The notes beneath the pieces were generated by a model. That model worked only from the letters and a program-made list of their open reading frames with translations. It searched no databases and was not told the DNA's origin. The translations under genes and the position numbers were made by a program. Source: Ulva prolifera (taxonomy: Eukaryota; Chlorophyta; Ulvophyceae; Ulvales; Ulvaceae). From it: a stretch of DNA of 64,000 bases. The DNA lies in contig CM041196.1 of NCBI GenBank assembly GCA_023078555.1, positions 9,008,985 through 9,072,984 of the forward strand, read 5' to 3'. Below are positions 55,301-63,794 of the stretch, one piece after another (position 1 is the stretch's first letter; the number at the start of each line of letters is the position of its first letter).

Positions 55301-57348
55301 TCATTTGTTGAGTATTACCTGACTCAGTTTTGCTTCCCGTCAAAAGATCTCTCCCGGTAACATTCCGGGCGGACCATGCATACCACGCGTGCCGTGTGGT
55401 GGAGGGCGAATTTAGCAGCCCTTGCGGTGAGATCGGTGCATATATCGTGTGCAAACATCATTTGTGATGTATTGCTTGAATCGGTTTCGCTTCACATCAA
55501 AAGATTTCTCCCGCTAACATTCCGGGCGCACCATGCATACCACGCGTGCCGCGTGGTGGAGGGCGAATTTAGCAGCCCTTGCGGTGTGATCGGTGCATAT
55601 ATCCTGTGCAAACATCATATGTTGAGCATTACCTGACTCGGTTTTGCTTCACATCAAAAGATCTCTCCCGGTAACATTCCGGGCGGACCATGCATACCAC
55701 GCGTGCCGCTTGGTGGAGGGCGAATTCATCAGCCATTTCGGTGTGATCGGTGCATATATCGTGTGCAAACATCATTTGTGGTGTATTGCTTGAATCGGTT
55801 TCGCTTCAAGTCAAAAGATTTCTCCCGCTAACATTCCGGGTGGACCATGCATAACACGCAGGCCGCGTGGTGAAGGGCGAATTTATCAACCATTGCGCTA
55901 TTATCGGTGCATCTATTCAGTGCAAACATCATTTGTTGAGTATTACCTGACTCAGTTTTGCTTCCCGTCAAAAGATCTCTCCCGGTAACAGTCCGGGCGG
56001 ACCATGCATACCACGCGTGCCGTGTGGTGGAGGGCGAATTTATCAGCCCTTGCGGTGTGATCGGTGCATATATCGTGTGCAAACATCATTTGTGGTGTAT
56101 TGCTTGAATCGGTTTCGCTTCACATCAAAAGATTTCTCCCGCTAACATTCCGGGCGCACCATGCATACCACGCGTTCCGCGTGGTGGAGGGCGAATTGAT
56201 CAGCCCTTGCGCTGTGATCGGTGCATATATCCTGTGCAAACATCATATGTTGAGCATTACCTGACTCGGTTTTGCTTCACATCAAAAGATCTCTCCCGGT
56301 AACATTCCGGGCGGACCATGCATACCACGCGTGCCGTGTGGTGGAGGGCGAATTTAGCAGCCATTTCGGTGTGATCGGTGCATATATCGTGTGCAAACAT
56401 CATTTGTGGTGTATTGCTTGAATCGGTTTCGCTTCACATCAAAAGATTTCTCCCGCTAACATTCCGGGTGGACCATGCATAACACGCAGGCCGCGTGGTG
56501 AAGGGCGAATTTATCAACCATTGCGCTATTATCGGTGCATCTATTCAGTGCAAACATCATTTGTTGGGTATTATTTGACTCAGTTTTGCTTCCCATTAAA
56601 ACATCTCTCCCGGTAACATTCCGGGCCCACCATGCATAACACGCGGGCTGCGTGGTGAAGGGCGAATTTATCAACCATTGCGCTATTATCGGTGCATCTA
56701 TTCAGTGCAAACATCATTTGTTGTGTATTGCTGGAATTGGTTTTGCTTCACATCAAAAGATCTCTCCCGGTAACATTCCGGGCGGACCATGCATACCACG
56801 CGTGCCGTGTGGTGGAGGGCGAATTTATCAGCCCTTGCGGTGAGATCGGTGCATATATCGTGTGCAAACATCATTTGTGGTGTATTGCTTGAATCGGTTT
56901 CGCTTCACATCAAAAGATTTCTCCCGCTAACATTCCGGGCGCACCATGCATACCACGCGTTCCGCGTGGTGGAGGGCGAATTGATCAGCCCTTGCGCTGT
57001 GATCGGTGCATATATCCTGTGCAAACATCATATGTTGAGCATTACCTGACTCGGTTTTGCTTCACATCAAAAGATCTCTCCCGGTAACATTCCGGGCGGA
57101 CCATGCATACCACGCGTGCCGTGTGGTGGAGGGCGAATTTATCAGCCCTTGCGGTGAGATCGGTGCATATATCGTGTGCAAACATCATTTGTGGTGTATT
57201 GCTTGAATCGGTTTCGCTTCACATCAAAAGATTTCTCCCGCTAACATTCCGGGCGCACCATGCATACCACGGGTGCCGCGTGGTGGAAGGCGAATTTAGC
57301 AGCCCTTGCGGTGTGATCGGTGCATATATCGTGTGCAAACATCATTTG
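52330..57348 (+). repeat. 2512-bp higher-order unit (16-mer), two tandem copies
   Basis: 52330-54841 and 54842-57348 agree at every landmark with period 2512 bp (16 x 157), including CATATCACGCGG (about 52709/55221), GAATTCATCAGCC (about 53212/55724) and CTTCAAGTC (about 53293/55805). The one difference noticed is GGTGGAAGG near 57283, where the other copy has GGTGGAGGG. Agreement ends at TTTGTGATG against TTTGTGGTG. Confidence 0.9.
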
Positions 57349-59664
57349 TGGTGTATTGCTTGAATCGGTTTCGCTTCACATCAAAAGATTTCTCCCGCTA
57401 ACATTCCGGGCGCACCATGCATACCACGCGTTCCGCGTGGTGGAGGGCGAATTGATCAGCCCTTGCGCTGTGATCGGTGCATATATCCTGTGCAAACATC
57501 ATATGTTGAGCATTACCTGACTCGGTTTTGCTTCACATCAAAAGATCTCTCCCGGTAACATTCCGGGCGGACCATGCATACCACACGTGCCGCTTGGTGG
57601 AGGGCGAATTTATCAGCCATTTCGGTGTGATCGGTGCATATATCGTGTGCAAACATCATTTGAGGTGTATTGCTTGAATCGGTTTCGCTTCACATCAAAA
57701 GATTTCTCCCGCTAACATTCCGGGCGCACCATGCATACCACGCGTGCCGCGTGGTGGAGGGCGAATTGATCAGCCCTTGCGCTGTGATCGGTGCATATAT
57801 CCTGTGCAAACATCATGTGTTGAGCATTACCTGACTCGGTTTTGCTTCACATCAAAAGATCTCTCCCAGTAACATTCCGGGTTGACCATGCATACCACGC
57901 AGGCCGCGTGGTGAAGGGCGAATTTATCAACCATTGCGCTATTATCGGTGCATCTATTCAGTGCAAACATCATTTGTTGGGTATTATTTGACTCAGTTTT
58001 GCTTCCCATTAAAACATCTCTCCCGGTAACATTCCGGGCCCACCATGCATATCACGCGGGCTGCGTGGTGAAGGGCGAATTTATCAACCATTGCGCTATT
58101 ATCGGTGCATCTATTCAGTGCAAACATCATTTGTTGAGTATTACCTGACTCAGTTTTGCTTCCCGTCAAAAGATCTCTCCCGGTAACATTCCGGGCGGAC
58201 CATGCATACCACGCGTGCCGTGTGGTGGAGGGCGAATTTATCAGCCCTTGCGGTGAGATCGGTGCATATATCGTGTGCAAACATCATTTGTGGTGTATTG
58301 CTTGAATCGGTTTCGCTTCACATCAAAAGATTTCTCCCGCTAACATTCCGGGCGCACCATGCATACCACGGGTGCCGCGTGGTTGAGGGCGAATTTAGCA
58401 GCCCTTGCGGTGTGATCGGTGCATATATCGTGTGCAAACATCATTTGTGATGTATTGCTTGAATCGGTTTCGCTTCACATCAAAAGATTTCTCCCGCTAA
58501 CATTCCGGGCGCACCATGCATACCACGCGTGCCGCGTGGTGGAGGGCGAATTTAGCAGCCCTTGCGGTGTGATCGGTGCATATATCCTGTGCAAACATCA
58601 TATGTTGAGCATTACCTGACTCGGTTTTGCTTCACATCAAAAGATCTCTCCCGGTAACATTCCGGGCGGACCATGCATACCACGCGTGCTGCTTGGTGGA
58701 GGGCGAATTCATCAGCCATTTCGGTGTGATCGGTGCATATATCGTGTGCAAACATCATTTGTGGTGTATTGCTTGAATCGGTTTCGCTTCAAGTCAAAAG
58801 ATTTCTCCCGCTAACATTCCGGGTGGACCATGCATAACACGCAGGCCGCGTGGTGAAGGGCGAATTTATCAACCATTGCGCTATGATCGGTGCATCTATT
58901 CAGTGCAAACATCATTTTTTGAATATTACCGGACTCGGTTTTGCTTCCCATCAAAAGATCTCTCCCGGTAACATTCCGGGCGGACCATGCATACCACGCG
59001 TGCCGCTTGGTGGAGGGCGAATTCATCAGCCATTTCGGTGTGATCGGTGCATATATCGTGTGCAAACATCATTTGTGGTGTATTGCTTGAATCGGTTTCG
59101 CTTCACATCAAAAGATTTCTCCCGCTAACATTCCGGGTGGACCATGCATAACACGCAGGCCGCGTGGTGAAGGGCGAATTTATCAACCATCGCGCTATTA
59201 TCGGTGCATCTATTCAGTGCAAACATCATTTGTTGGGTATTATTTGACTCAGTTTTGCTTCCCATCAAAACATCTCTCCCGGTAACATTCCGGGCCCACC
59301 ATGCATAACACGCGGGCTGCGTGGTGAAGGGCGAATTTATCAACCATTGCGCAATGATCGGTGCATCTATTCAGTGCAAACATCATTTTTTGAGTATTAC
59401 CGGACTCGGTTTTGCTTCCCATCAAAAGATCTCTCCCGGTAACATTCCGGGCGGACCATGCATAGCGTGCGTGCTGCTTGGTGGAGGGCGAATTTAGCAG
59501 CCCTTGCGGTGTGATCGGTGCATATATCCTGTGCAAACATCATTTGTGATGTATTGCTTGAATCGGTTTCGCTTCACATCAAAAGATTTCTCCCGCTAAC
59601 ATTCCGGGCGCACCATGCATACCACGCGGGCTACGTGGTGAAGGGCGAATTTGTCAACCATTGC

Positions 59665-60433
59665 GCTATGATCGGTGCATCTATTCAGTGCAAACATCAT
59701 TTGTTGAGTATTACCTGACTCAGTTTTGCTTCCCGTCAAAAGATCTCTCCCGGTAACATTCCGGGCGGACCATGCATACCACGCGTGCCGCTTGGTGGAG
59801 GGCGAACTTATCAGCCATTTCGGTGTGATCGGTGCATATATCGTGTGCAAACATCATTTGAGGTGTATTGCTTGAATCGGTTTCGCTTCACATCAAAAGA
59901 TTTCTCCCGCTAACATTCCGGGCGCACCATGCATACCACGCGTGCCGCGTGGTGGAGGGCGAATTGATCAGCCCTTGCGCTGTGATCGGTGCATATATCC
60001 TGTGCAAACATCATGTGTTGAGCATTACCTGACTCGGTTTTGCTTCACATCGAAAGATCTCTCCCAGTAACATTCCGGGTTGACCATGCATACCACGCAG
60101 GCCGCGTGGTGAAGGGCGAATTTATCAACCATTGCGCTATTATCGGTGCATCTATTCAGTGCAAACATCATTTGTTGGGTATTATTTTACTCAGTTTTGC
60201 TTCCCATCAAAACATCTCTCCCGGTAACATTCCGGGCCCACCATGCATAACACGCAGGCTACGTGGTGGAGGGCGAGTCGCGTGGTGGAGGGCGAATTTA
60301 TGGGCTCTTGCGGTGTGATCGGTGCATATATCCAGTGCAAACATCATGTGTTGAGCATTACCTGACTCGGTTTTGCTTCACATCAAAAGATCTCTCCCAG
60401 TAACATTCCGGGTGGACCATGCATAACACGCAG
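59665..60433 (+). repeat. Terminal array block, related to 46753-47521
   Basis: The last 769 bp of the array follow the same variant order as 46753-47521, 12912 bp upstream, including GAACTTATCAG (59804), the TTATTTTACTCAG variant (near 60182) and the 19-bp duplication. Private changes include CATCGAAAG near 60049 and CACGCAGGCTACG near 60250. The array stops inside a monomer, after CACGCAG at 60433, where the related copy continues GCCGCGTGG. Confidence 0.85.
60262..60295 (+). repeat. 19-bp internal duplication in a monomer, copy 3, near array edge
   Basis: Same structure as at 47350 and 49253, including the neighbouring TTTATGGGCTCTTGC segment, 138 bp before the end of the array. It lies in a block (59665-60433) that corresponds to 46753-47521. 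Confidence 0.95.
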
Positions 60434-60475
60434 TGTCGTGAGATGGCACCTCACTCTGGCGCAGGCATGTGGTTA

Positions 60476-60498
60476 CAATGCATGAAACTCATGCATTG
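60476..60498. repeat. Perfect 10-bp inverted repeat with 3-base loop
   Basis: CAATGCATGA and TCATGCATTG are exact reverse complements separated by AAC. It lies 42 bp inside the unique sequence. It could be a DNA hairpin, a binding site for a dimeric regulator, or part of the LTR U3 region. Confidence 0.75.
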
Positions 60499-60528
60499 AG
60501 TCATGATGTACAGTCATACACAGGTGTC

Positions 60529-60538
60529 TGTCATGACA
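60529..60538. repeat. 10-bp perfect palindrome
   Basis: TGTCATGACA is self-complementary. TGTCATG occurs again a few bases later (ACATGTCATGG), giving a clustered TCATG-rich block. A transcription-factor site is possible but unproven. Confidence 0.5.
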
Positions 60539-60622
60539 CATGTCATGGCACACTTGTATATATTAAGATCATCGTGCTTCACGAAGATCACCAAGTCAGG
60601 ATCCCACAAGATACATACACGT

Positions 60623-60634
60623 GGCGCTTGCGCC
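60623..60634. repeat. GC-rich 5-bp inverted repeat
   Basis: GGCGC and GCGCC flank TT. It is short and might be chance in GC-rich sequence, but it belongs to a run of small palindromes in this region. Confidence 0.35.
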
Positions 60635-60683
60635 GCACACACTTGTATGGTCACACACTCTATTGCATTTCACAAAGTCAGCT

Positions 60684-60690
60684 TATAAAA
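60684..60690 (+). promoter_or_regulatory. Candidate TATA box
   Basis: TATAAAA followed by GG is a consensus-like TATA element, oriented toward the Gag-like gene, 250 bp inside the unique sequence. Transcription would be expected to begin near 60715. In an LTR this would mark the U3/R boundary. It competes with the TATA-like palindrome at 61211. Confidence 0.45.
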
Positions 60691-60726
60691 GGTCGTGCAC
60701 CTAATCATGCACGCGAACACAAGTGA

Positions 60727-60741
60727 CCTCAGCTTATGAGG
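60727..60741. repeat. 5-bp inverted repeat just after the candidate start site
   Basis: CCTCA and TGAGG flank GCTTA. If transcription starts near 60715, this could form a small hairpin near the 5' end of the RNA. Confidence 0.35.
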
Positions 60742-60788
60742 CCGCCTGTGCGACAAGTTACAACCATCCGCCAGATCGGGCAGTCGCA

Positions 60789-60805
60789 CGCGTCGCGGAG
60801 ACGCG
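60789..60805. repeat. 6-bp inverted repeat, GC-rich
   Basis: CGCGTC and GACGCG are perfect arms around GCGGA. A stable hairpin is possible in RNA or single-stranded DNA. Confidence 0.4.
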
Positions 60806-60955
60806 GTGCGCTTGCGCGCCGTCAGACTCAGCTGTGCACGTCAAAATGTACACAGGCACGGACAGCTCAGTCCCGGCGCCCCTCTAGTTACACGCTGTGG
60901 CGGCTATGTCAAGATGCTGCACATTATCGCGCACAATCTCGGGATGAGATCCAGC

Positions 60956-61094
60956 TTTCAGCGTGTCGATCTCTGGCTCGCACCACGCCACGCCCGCCCA
61001 TGGGGCAGCATCGTGCGCAGCCTCCCTCAGAGATCCTCATGCACCACGCACTGCGCACAGAACACTGTCAAACACTCACGCATTTCAGCGTGTC
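60956..61094 (+). repeat. 12-bp direct repeat pair in the leader region
   Basis: TTTCAGCGTGTC occurs at 60956-60967 and again at 61083-61094, 127 bp apart. It may reflect a small ancestral duplication in the LTR-like region or a repeated regulatory site. Confidence 0.5.
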
Positions 61095-61210
61095 ACCACA
61101 AGTCACTGGGGATCCCTCACTTATTGGGGATTCCATCAGATGACTGCGTAGGGTGCGCAGCATCTTGGCGAGGCCAGCCATAGCAGGGGGTAGTCCTGGG
61201 CGCATCACAA

Positions 61211-61226
61211 GCAGTATTTATACTGC
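61211..61226 (+). promoter_or_regulatory. Palindromic TATA-like element
   Basis: GCAGTATTTATACTGC is a perfect 6-bp inverted repeat around TTTA and includes TATTTATA, a TATA-like sequence. Transcription about 30 bp downstream would begin near 61247, giving a leader of about 245 nt before the ATG at 61491. That makes it a plausible main promoter for the Gag-like gene. The symmetry means it could also be a hairpin. Confidence 0.4.
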
Positions 61227-61490
61227 GCGCTTGCTGGGTCCGACACAGTTCGCACTGGTTCGGATGGGGCGCTTCTATTGAGCACTTCTTCCATCTTGTC
61301 CTGCGTACACGCATCCAATCTCTGTTTATTGTCGCCGCATAGGTCCTCGTGCCTGGCCGTAAGCCCACGCTTCCACTGTCAAGCTTTCCAAGGTACTCCG
61401 CTCAGAGACCAGGGACCTCGCGTCCTAGACAGGTATCGATTCGTTAAGGTCCTCCCTACGTTATTCACCTGTTTGCTGCAGATTCGCGCC

Positions 61491-63794
61491 ATGCCCGACG
61501 AAGCGATGGAGATTGTTCCCGTCTGGAGCGTCGTGCATCAGTCCATTTTGGACCCTAGAGAGTCCAATCTGGCCGTAGAGCACGCGCATTGCATGGTGCC
61601 TGGTTTGTCTGCATTTAACCTTGACGATGTAGACAAACTGCGTAAGGCAATAGGCCACATGCGCTGGCTCAGTGTGGTGTACGCTGAGGCCAGCAAGAGC
61701 ACCAGTTCTAGTGCCGCGCGCGCTCAGCTGACGTTGGCTCAGAAAGATGCCAGGCTCATTCTCGTCGATGAGGACTTGCCGGAATCTGATCTGCCGTTTC
61801 GATCTCTTGAAATGCGCGGCTGCAAGTCAGTGTCGGCCGTGCTTAACTCAGAGGAGTCGGGGACCTGTGCTTTCTCGTGGGGACCGAACCCTGGCCCTGC
61901 TCGCGATTTGCTCAGTCCGGCGTTCATGGCCGTTATGTGCTTGCTTGGTCCCAAGTATTCAATGGCCGTGCTGGATCTTGCTTTTGCCTTTGCGCGGGAT
62001 GTTAAGTCTTTCAAAATGGCCTGGCTGAATTGCCCAGCTGTCAGCGATTTTCTTGACATGATAGCTGTCGAGAAACGGGCGTCCACCTTGCGGTCGTCGC
62101 CGGCCACCAATAGTCCCGCCGCCGCCGTCATTCATCTGGCCAAGCTGGCCGAGTCCGCACTGTTTGACGTTGTGCACGCCATCTTCCATTCCTTTGCTTC
62201 GCGGAACTACTGCTCGGAGCAGATCAAGGAGCCACAGGGAATCGTCAACGTCGCGGACATGGTCAAGTCCGAAGCCATTCAGTACAAAGATTGCACAATT
62301 TCAGCCGTCGTTCAGGTACAGTCGAAACTCCCCACACTGTCATCTTTACCCGATCTTGAACCCCAGTTCGGGGACGACAGGTCACATACATGGTTTCGTA
62401 CTGCAGAGTACACGTTCAAAAATGTCAAATTCCCATCGTTTTTCGGTCACAAGGGCGACCAGGTGTCGGAGCTGCGGTGGCACAAGTTTCAGAGCGATGT
62501 CTTGCATGCACGTGCACTCTGTACACAGCTCTCCGAGAAGCAAGTCATTCAGCACTTGATGTCATCTATGTCGCGCACGGAGCAGCACTTTGCCCTGGCA
62601 CAGCAGACGGCCTTGCAGGCACATTGCACAACTCGGCAGTGGCTCGAGACAATCCGTGACTATTATTTCACGAACGGGCAGTTCCGACACAATATTGAAC
62701 GCGCCTGGCAGTCGTACAGCGCGGACGAATCTGTCGATTTCAACGAGCTCATGCACCATATCAGTGAATACTACCGCCTGATTTTTCTAGACTACGCGCA
62801 CATGCCGGGCAAGCAGAGTAAGCTAGATTTTGCGTGCATTCTGTTTGTCAAGCTGCAAACACTCATGCAGCCGTCAACGACGTCGCCAGTCACTCATACC
62901 CTTGCTATGTTCATGCCGCTATCACAATTGGTCTCGAAATTCAATGACGAACTGAAGCCAGCCATGAATGAATGCACTGACCGCGCTGATGTCATAGCCA
63001 CTTCGTTTATCGAATGGGCGATTACCCAATTACTACGCGTTCGCGAGTCAGCGAACACCGTCAGACGCTACGCGCTGCCTGACACTGATACTCAATTTGA
63101 CTATGCCAGATTGCAAGGCAGGCGCAAGCCGTCTCGAGGTTTACCGGAGCCTCACCAGTTGCAGGCAGCGGCAGCTGCTCATTCACCTGACCGACCTTTG
63201 CGTGTGCAGCAGCGTCAGCCTCAAAAGGGTGGTCCCCGCCCTGCTCATATTCCTAACCTGAAGGAAGCATGTAACACCGACAGCCCACAAACCCTGCGGT
63301 CGTTCGTCACCACGCTCCGTGCGAACCCTGACGCCAACCTCACGGCGGAATTCGACACCGCATTGGACCTTGAGCTTAAAGGCGGCGACACGTCTCTCCA
63401 CGGCGCGCTGGCGCACGCCAGTGAACCACTCACTGCTGTCAAACCCACGTTCATCAGCTGCATGCAACTGCTCTTGAAAGTGTATTTTCTGTACCGTTAC
63501 AAGCAGTGCGGGCTGTGCCCACCCTGCCGCGCAGACCCAGCGTCGGGCATGCATGCGCTCGACCAGTGCCCGACATTCAGCCGCGTCGTGCCACCTGCCG
63601 CCGCTAAGAAGTTCTTCTCCAATGAGTTCAACCGCCGCCGCAAGTTTAGCCCCATGCCGGCTGGTTATGACTCAGCAGTCCCAGCCGAGAGGACGGACAA
63701 GGGCAAGCGCGATCGGTACGACCCCATCCGCAAAGGCCTCAACAAGCCAAAGCGGACACGGCCATCCACAGACGCCGCTGCACATATCCGCTGA
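61491..63794 (+). CDS. Gag-like retrotransposon protein with atypical zinc knuckle
   Basis: Encodes 767 aa. The start is the first ATG in the open frame, with G at -3 (GCGCCATGC); the frame is open another 99 codons upstream without an ATG. Residues 1-310 are not recognised; they include acidic and helical stretches. About residues 314-460 look like a retroelement Gag core: FPSFFGHKGD, then RWHKFQ (W330), a helical stretch with LSEKQVIQHLMSSM, QWLETIRDYYF and FNELMHHISEYYRL. Next comes a Pro/Gln/Arg-rich linker (GRRKPSRG to QRQPQKGGPRP). A CX2CX8HX4C motif follows (C676, C679, H688, C693, with an extra C673), where the standard knuckle is CX2CX4HX4C. The C-terminal 60 residues are strongly basic, fitting RNA binding. 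By analogy with Gag proteins it would form virus-like particles and package element RNA; that role is inferred. There is no reverse transcriptase or obvious protease inside it. A non-LTR ORF1 is an alternative. The TGA stop is followed by an open frame. Confidence 0.65.
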   Translation: MPDEAMEIVPVWSVVHQSILDPRESNLAVEHAHCMVPGLSAFNLDDVDKLRKAIGHMRWLSVVYAEASKSTSSSAARAQLTLAQKDARLILVDEDLPESDLPFRSLEMRGCKSVSAVLNSEESGTCAFSWGPNPGPARDLLSPAFMAVMCLLGPKYSMAVLDLAFAFARDVKSFKMAWLNCPAVSDFLDMIAVEKRASTLRSSPATNSPAAAVIHLAKLAESALFDVVHAIFHSFASRNYCSEQIKEPQGIVNVADMVKSEAIQYKDCTISAVVQVQSKLPTLSSLPDLEPQFGDDRSHTWFRTAEYTFKNVKFPSFFGHKGDQVSELRWHKFQSDVLHARALCTQLSEKQVIQHLMSSMSRTEQHFALAQQTALQAHCTTRQWLETIRDYYFTNGQFRHNIERAWQSYSADESVDFNELMHHISEYYRLIFLDYAHMPGKQSKLDFACILFVKLQTLMQPSTTSPVTHTLAMFMPLSQLVSKFNDELKPAMNECTDRADVIATSFIEWAITQLLRVRESANTVRRYALPDTDTQFDYARLQGRRKPSRGLPEPHQLQAAAAAHSPDRPLRVQQRQPQKGGPRPAHIPNLKEACNTDSPQTLRSFVTTLRANPDANLTAEFDTALDLELKGGDTSLHGALAHASEPLTAVKPTFISCMQLLLKVYFLYRYKQCGLCPPCRADPASGMHALDQCPTFSRVVPPAAAKKFFSNEFNRRRKFSPMPAGYDSAVPAERTDKGKRDRYDPIRKGLNKPKRTRPSTDAAAHIR
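63504..63572 (+). other. Zinc-knuckle-like motif within the Gag-like protein
   Basis: Codons for CGLCPPC followed by eight residues, H, four residues and C. The C-x2-C and H-x4-C halves match a retroviral-type CCHC knuckle, but the loop between them is eight residues where four is standard. C673, three residues upstream of C676, gives an alternative first ligand pair. Metal binding is predicted only from this pattern. Confidence 0.45.

Larger units (their letters stand above)
1..60433 (+). repeat. 157-bp tandem satellite array with higher-order structure, about 385 copies
   Basis: The whole stretch is a head-to-tail array of one 157-bp unit. Landmarks such as GCTTCACATC, CATTCCGGG, ATGCAT and GCAAACATCAT recur every 157 bases, and distant landmarks differ by exact multiples of 157 apart from three 19-bp insertions near the right end. 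No inverted monomers or interrupting unique sequence were seen. A typical unit is about 52% GC and rich in CpG. Monomers are mosaics of about five 5' types (CCCGGTAAC..GGGCGGACC; CCCGCTAAC..GGGCGCACC; CCCAGTAAC..GGGTTGACC; CCCGGTAAC..GGGCCCACC; CCCGCTAAC..GGGTGGACC) and about four 3' types (TATATCGTGTGC, TATATCCTGTGC, TATATCCAGTGC, TCTATTCAGTGC). Short open frames exist on both strands, but 157 is not a multiple of three, so no frame runs through the array. By analogy with known satellites it could be centromeric or heterochromatic; nothing in the sequence proves that. The left end of the array is outside the window. Confidence 0.98.
60434..61490 (+). other. LTR-like / 5' untranslated region, no supported gene
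   Basis: This 1057-bp stretch has no homology to the satellite. It contains several perfect short inverted repeats, a TATAAAA box at 60684 and a second TATA-like element in a palindrome at 61211. Possible 3' ends of the LTR are the CGACA occurrences at 60751-60755 and 61241-61245, which would pair with the 5' terminal TGTCG, but neither is followed immediately by a convincing TGG-starting primer-binding site. The LTR end is therefore unresolved. The last 297 bp (61194-61490) are open in frame with the downstream Gag gene but have no ATG. Short open frames in all directions here have no recognisable domain. Confidence 0.5.

Noticed and set aside
327..60318. Hundreds of 60-135 codon open frames on both strands of the array
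   Set aside because: They repeat with the satellite, occur on both strands over the same bases, start and stop at monomer-variant positions and change frame every monomer because 157 is not divisible by three. No domain or codon signature was seen.
1..60433. CRISPR array
   Set aside because: The whole 157-bp unit is repeated; there are no short repeats with unique spacers and no cas genes.
1..60433. Tandem RNA genes (5S rRNA, spliced leader or tRNA clusters)
   Set aside because: I found no recognisable 5S internal control region, spliced-leader sequence, tRNA cloverleaf or T-run terminator in the monomer. A covariance-model search would be decisive.
1..60433. CENP-B box in the monomer
   Set aside because: No segment fits the 17-bp CENP-B box pattern of mammalian satellites; the CTTCG/CGGG-like pieces are not arranged in that way.
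60434..60755. Short 322-bp LTR bounded by TGTCG and CGACA
   Set aside because: The arms match, but a TATA at 60684 would leave only about 40 bp of R-U5 and no TGG-type primer-binding site follows 60755, so I did not annotate it as a defined LTR.
60469..61183. Overlapping short frames of 60-135 codons in the leader region
   Set aside because: They overlap one another in different frames, have low-complexity Arg/Ser/His composition and no domains, and lie in a promoter/LTR-like region.
61278..61490. Longer Gag start at the TTG codon at 61278 (838 aa)
   Set aside because: A TTG start is unusual for a eukaryotic gene; the ATG at 61491 has a fair context. The upstream open frame is reported as a separate observation.
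61739..63554. Antisense and alternate-frame open stretches within the Gag-like gene
   Set aside because: They are shadows of a long GC-moderate coding frame. None has its own recognisable domain or start context.
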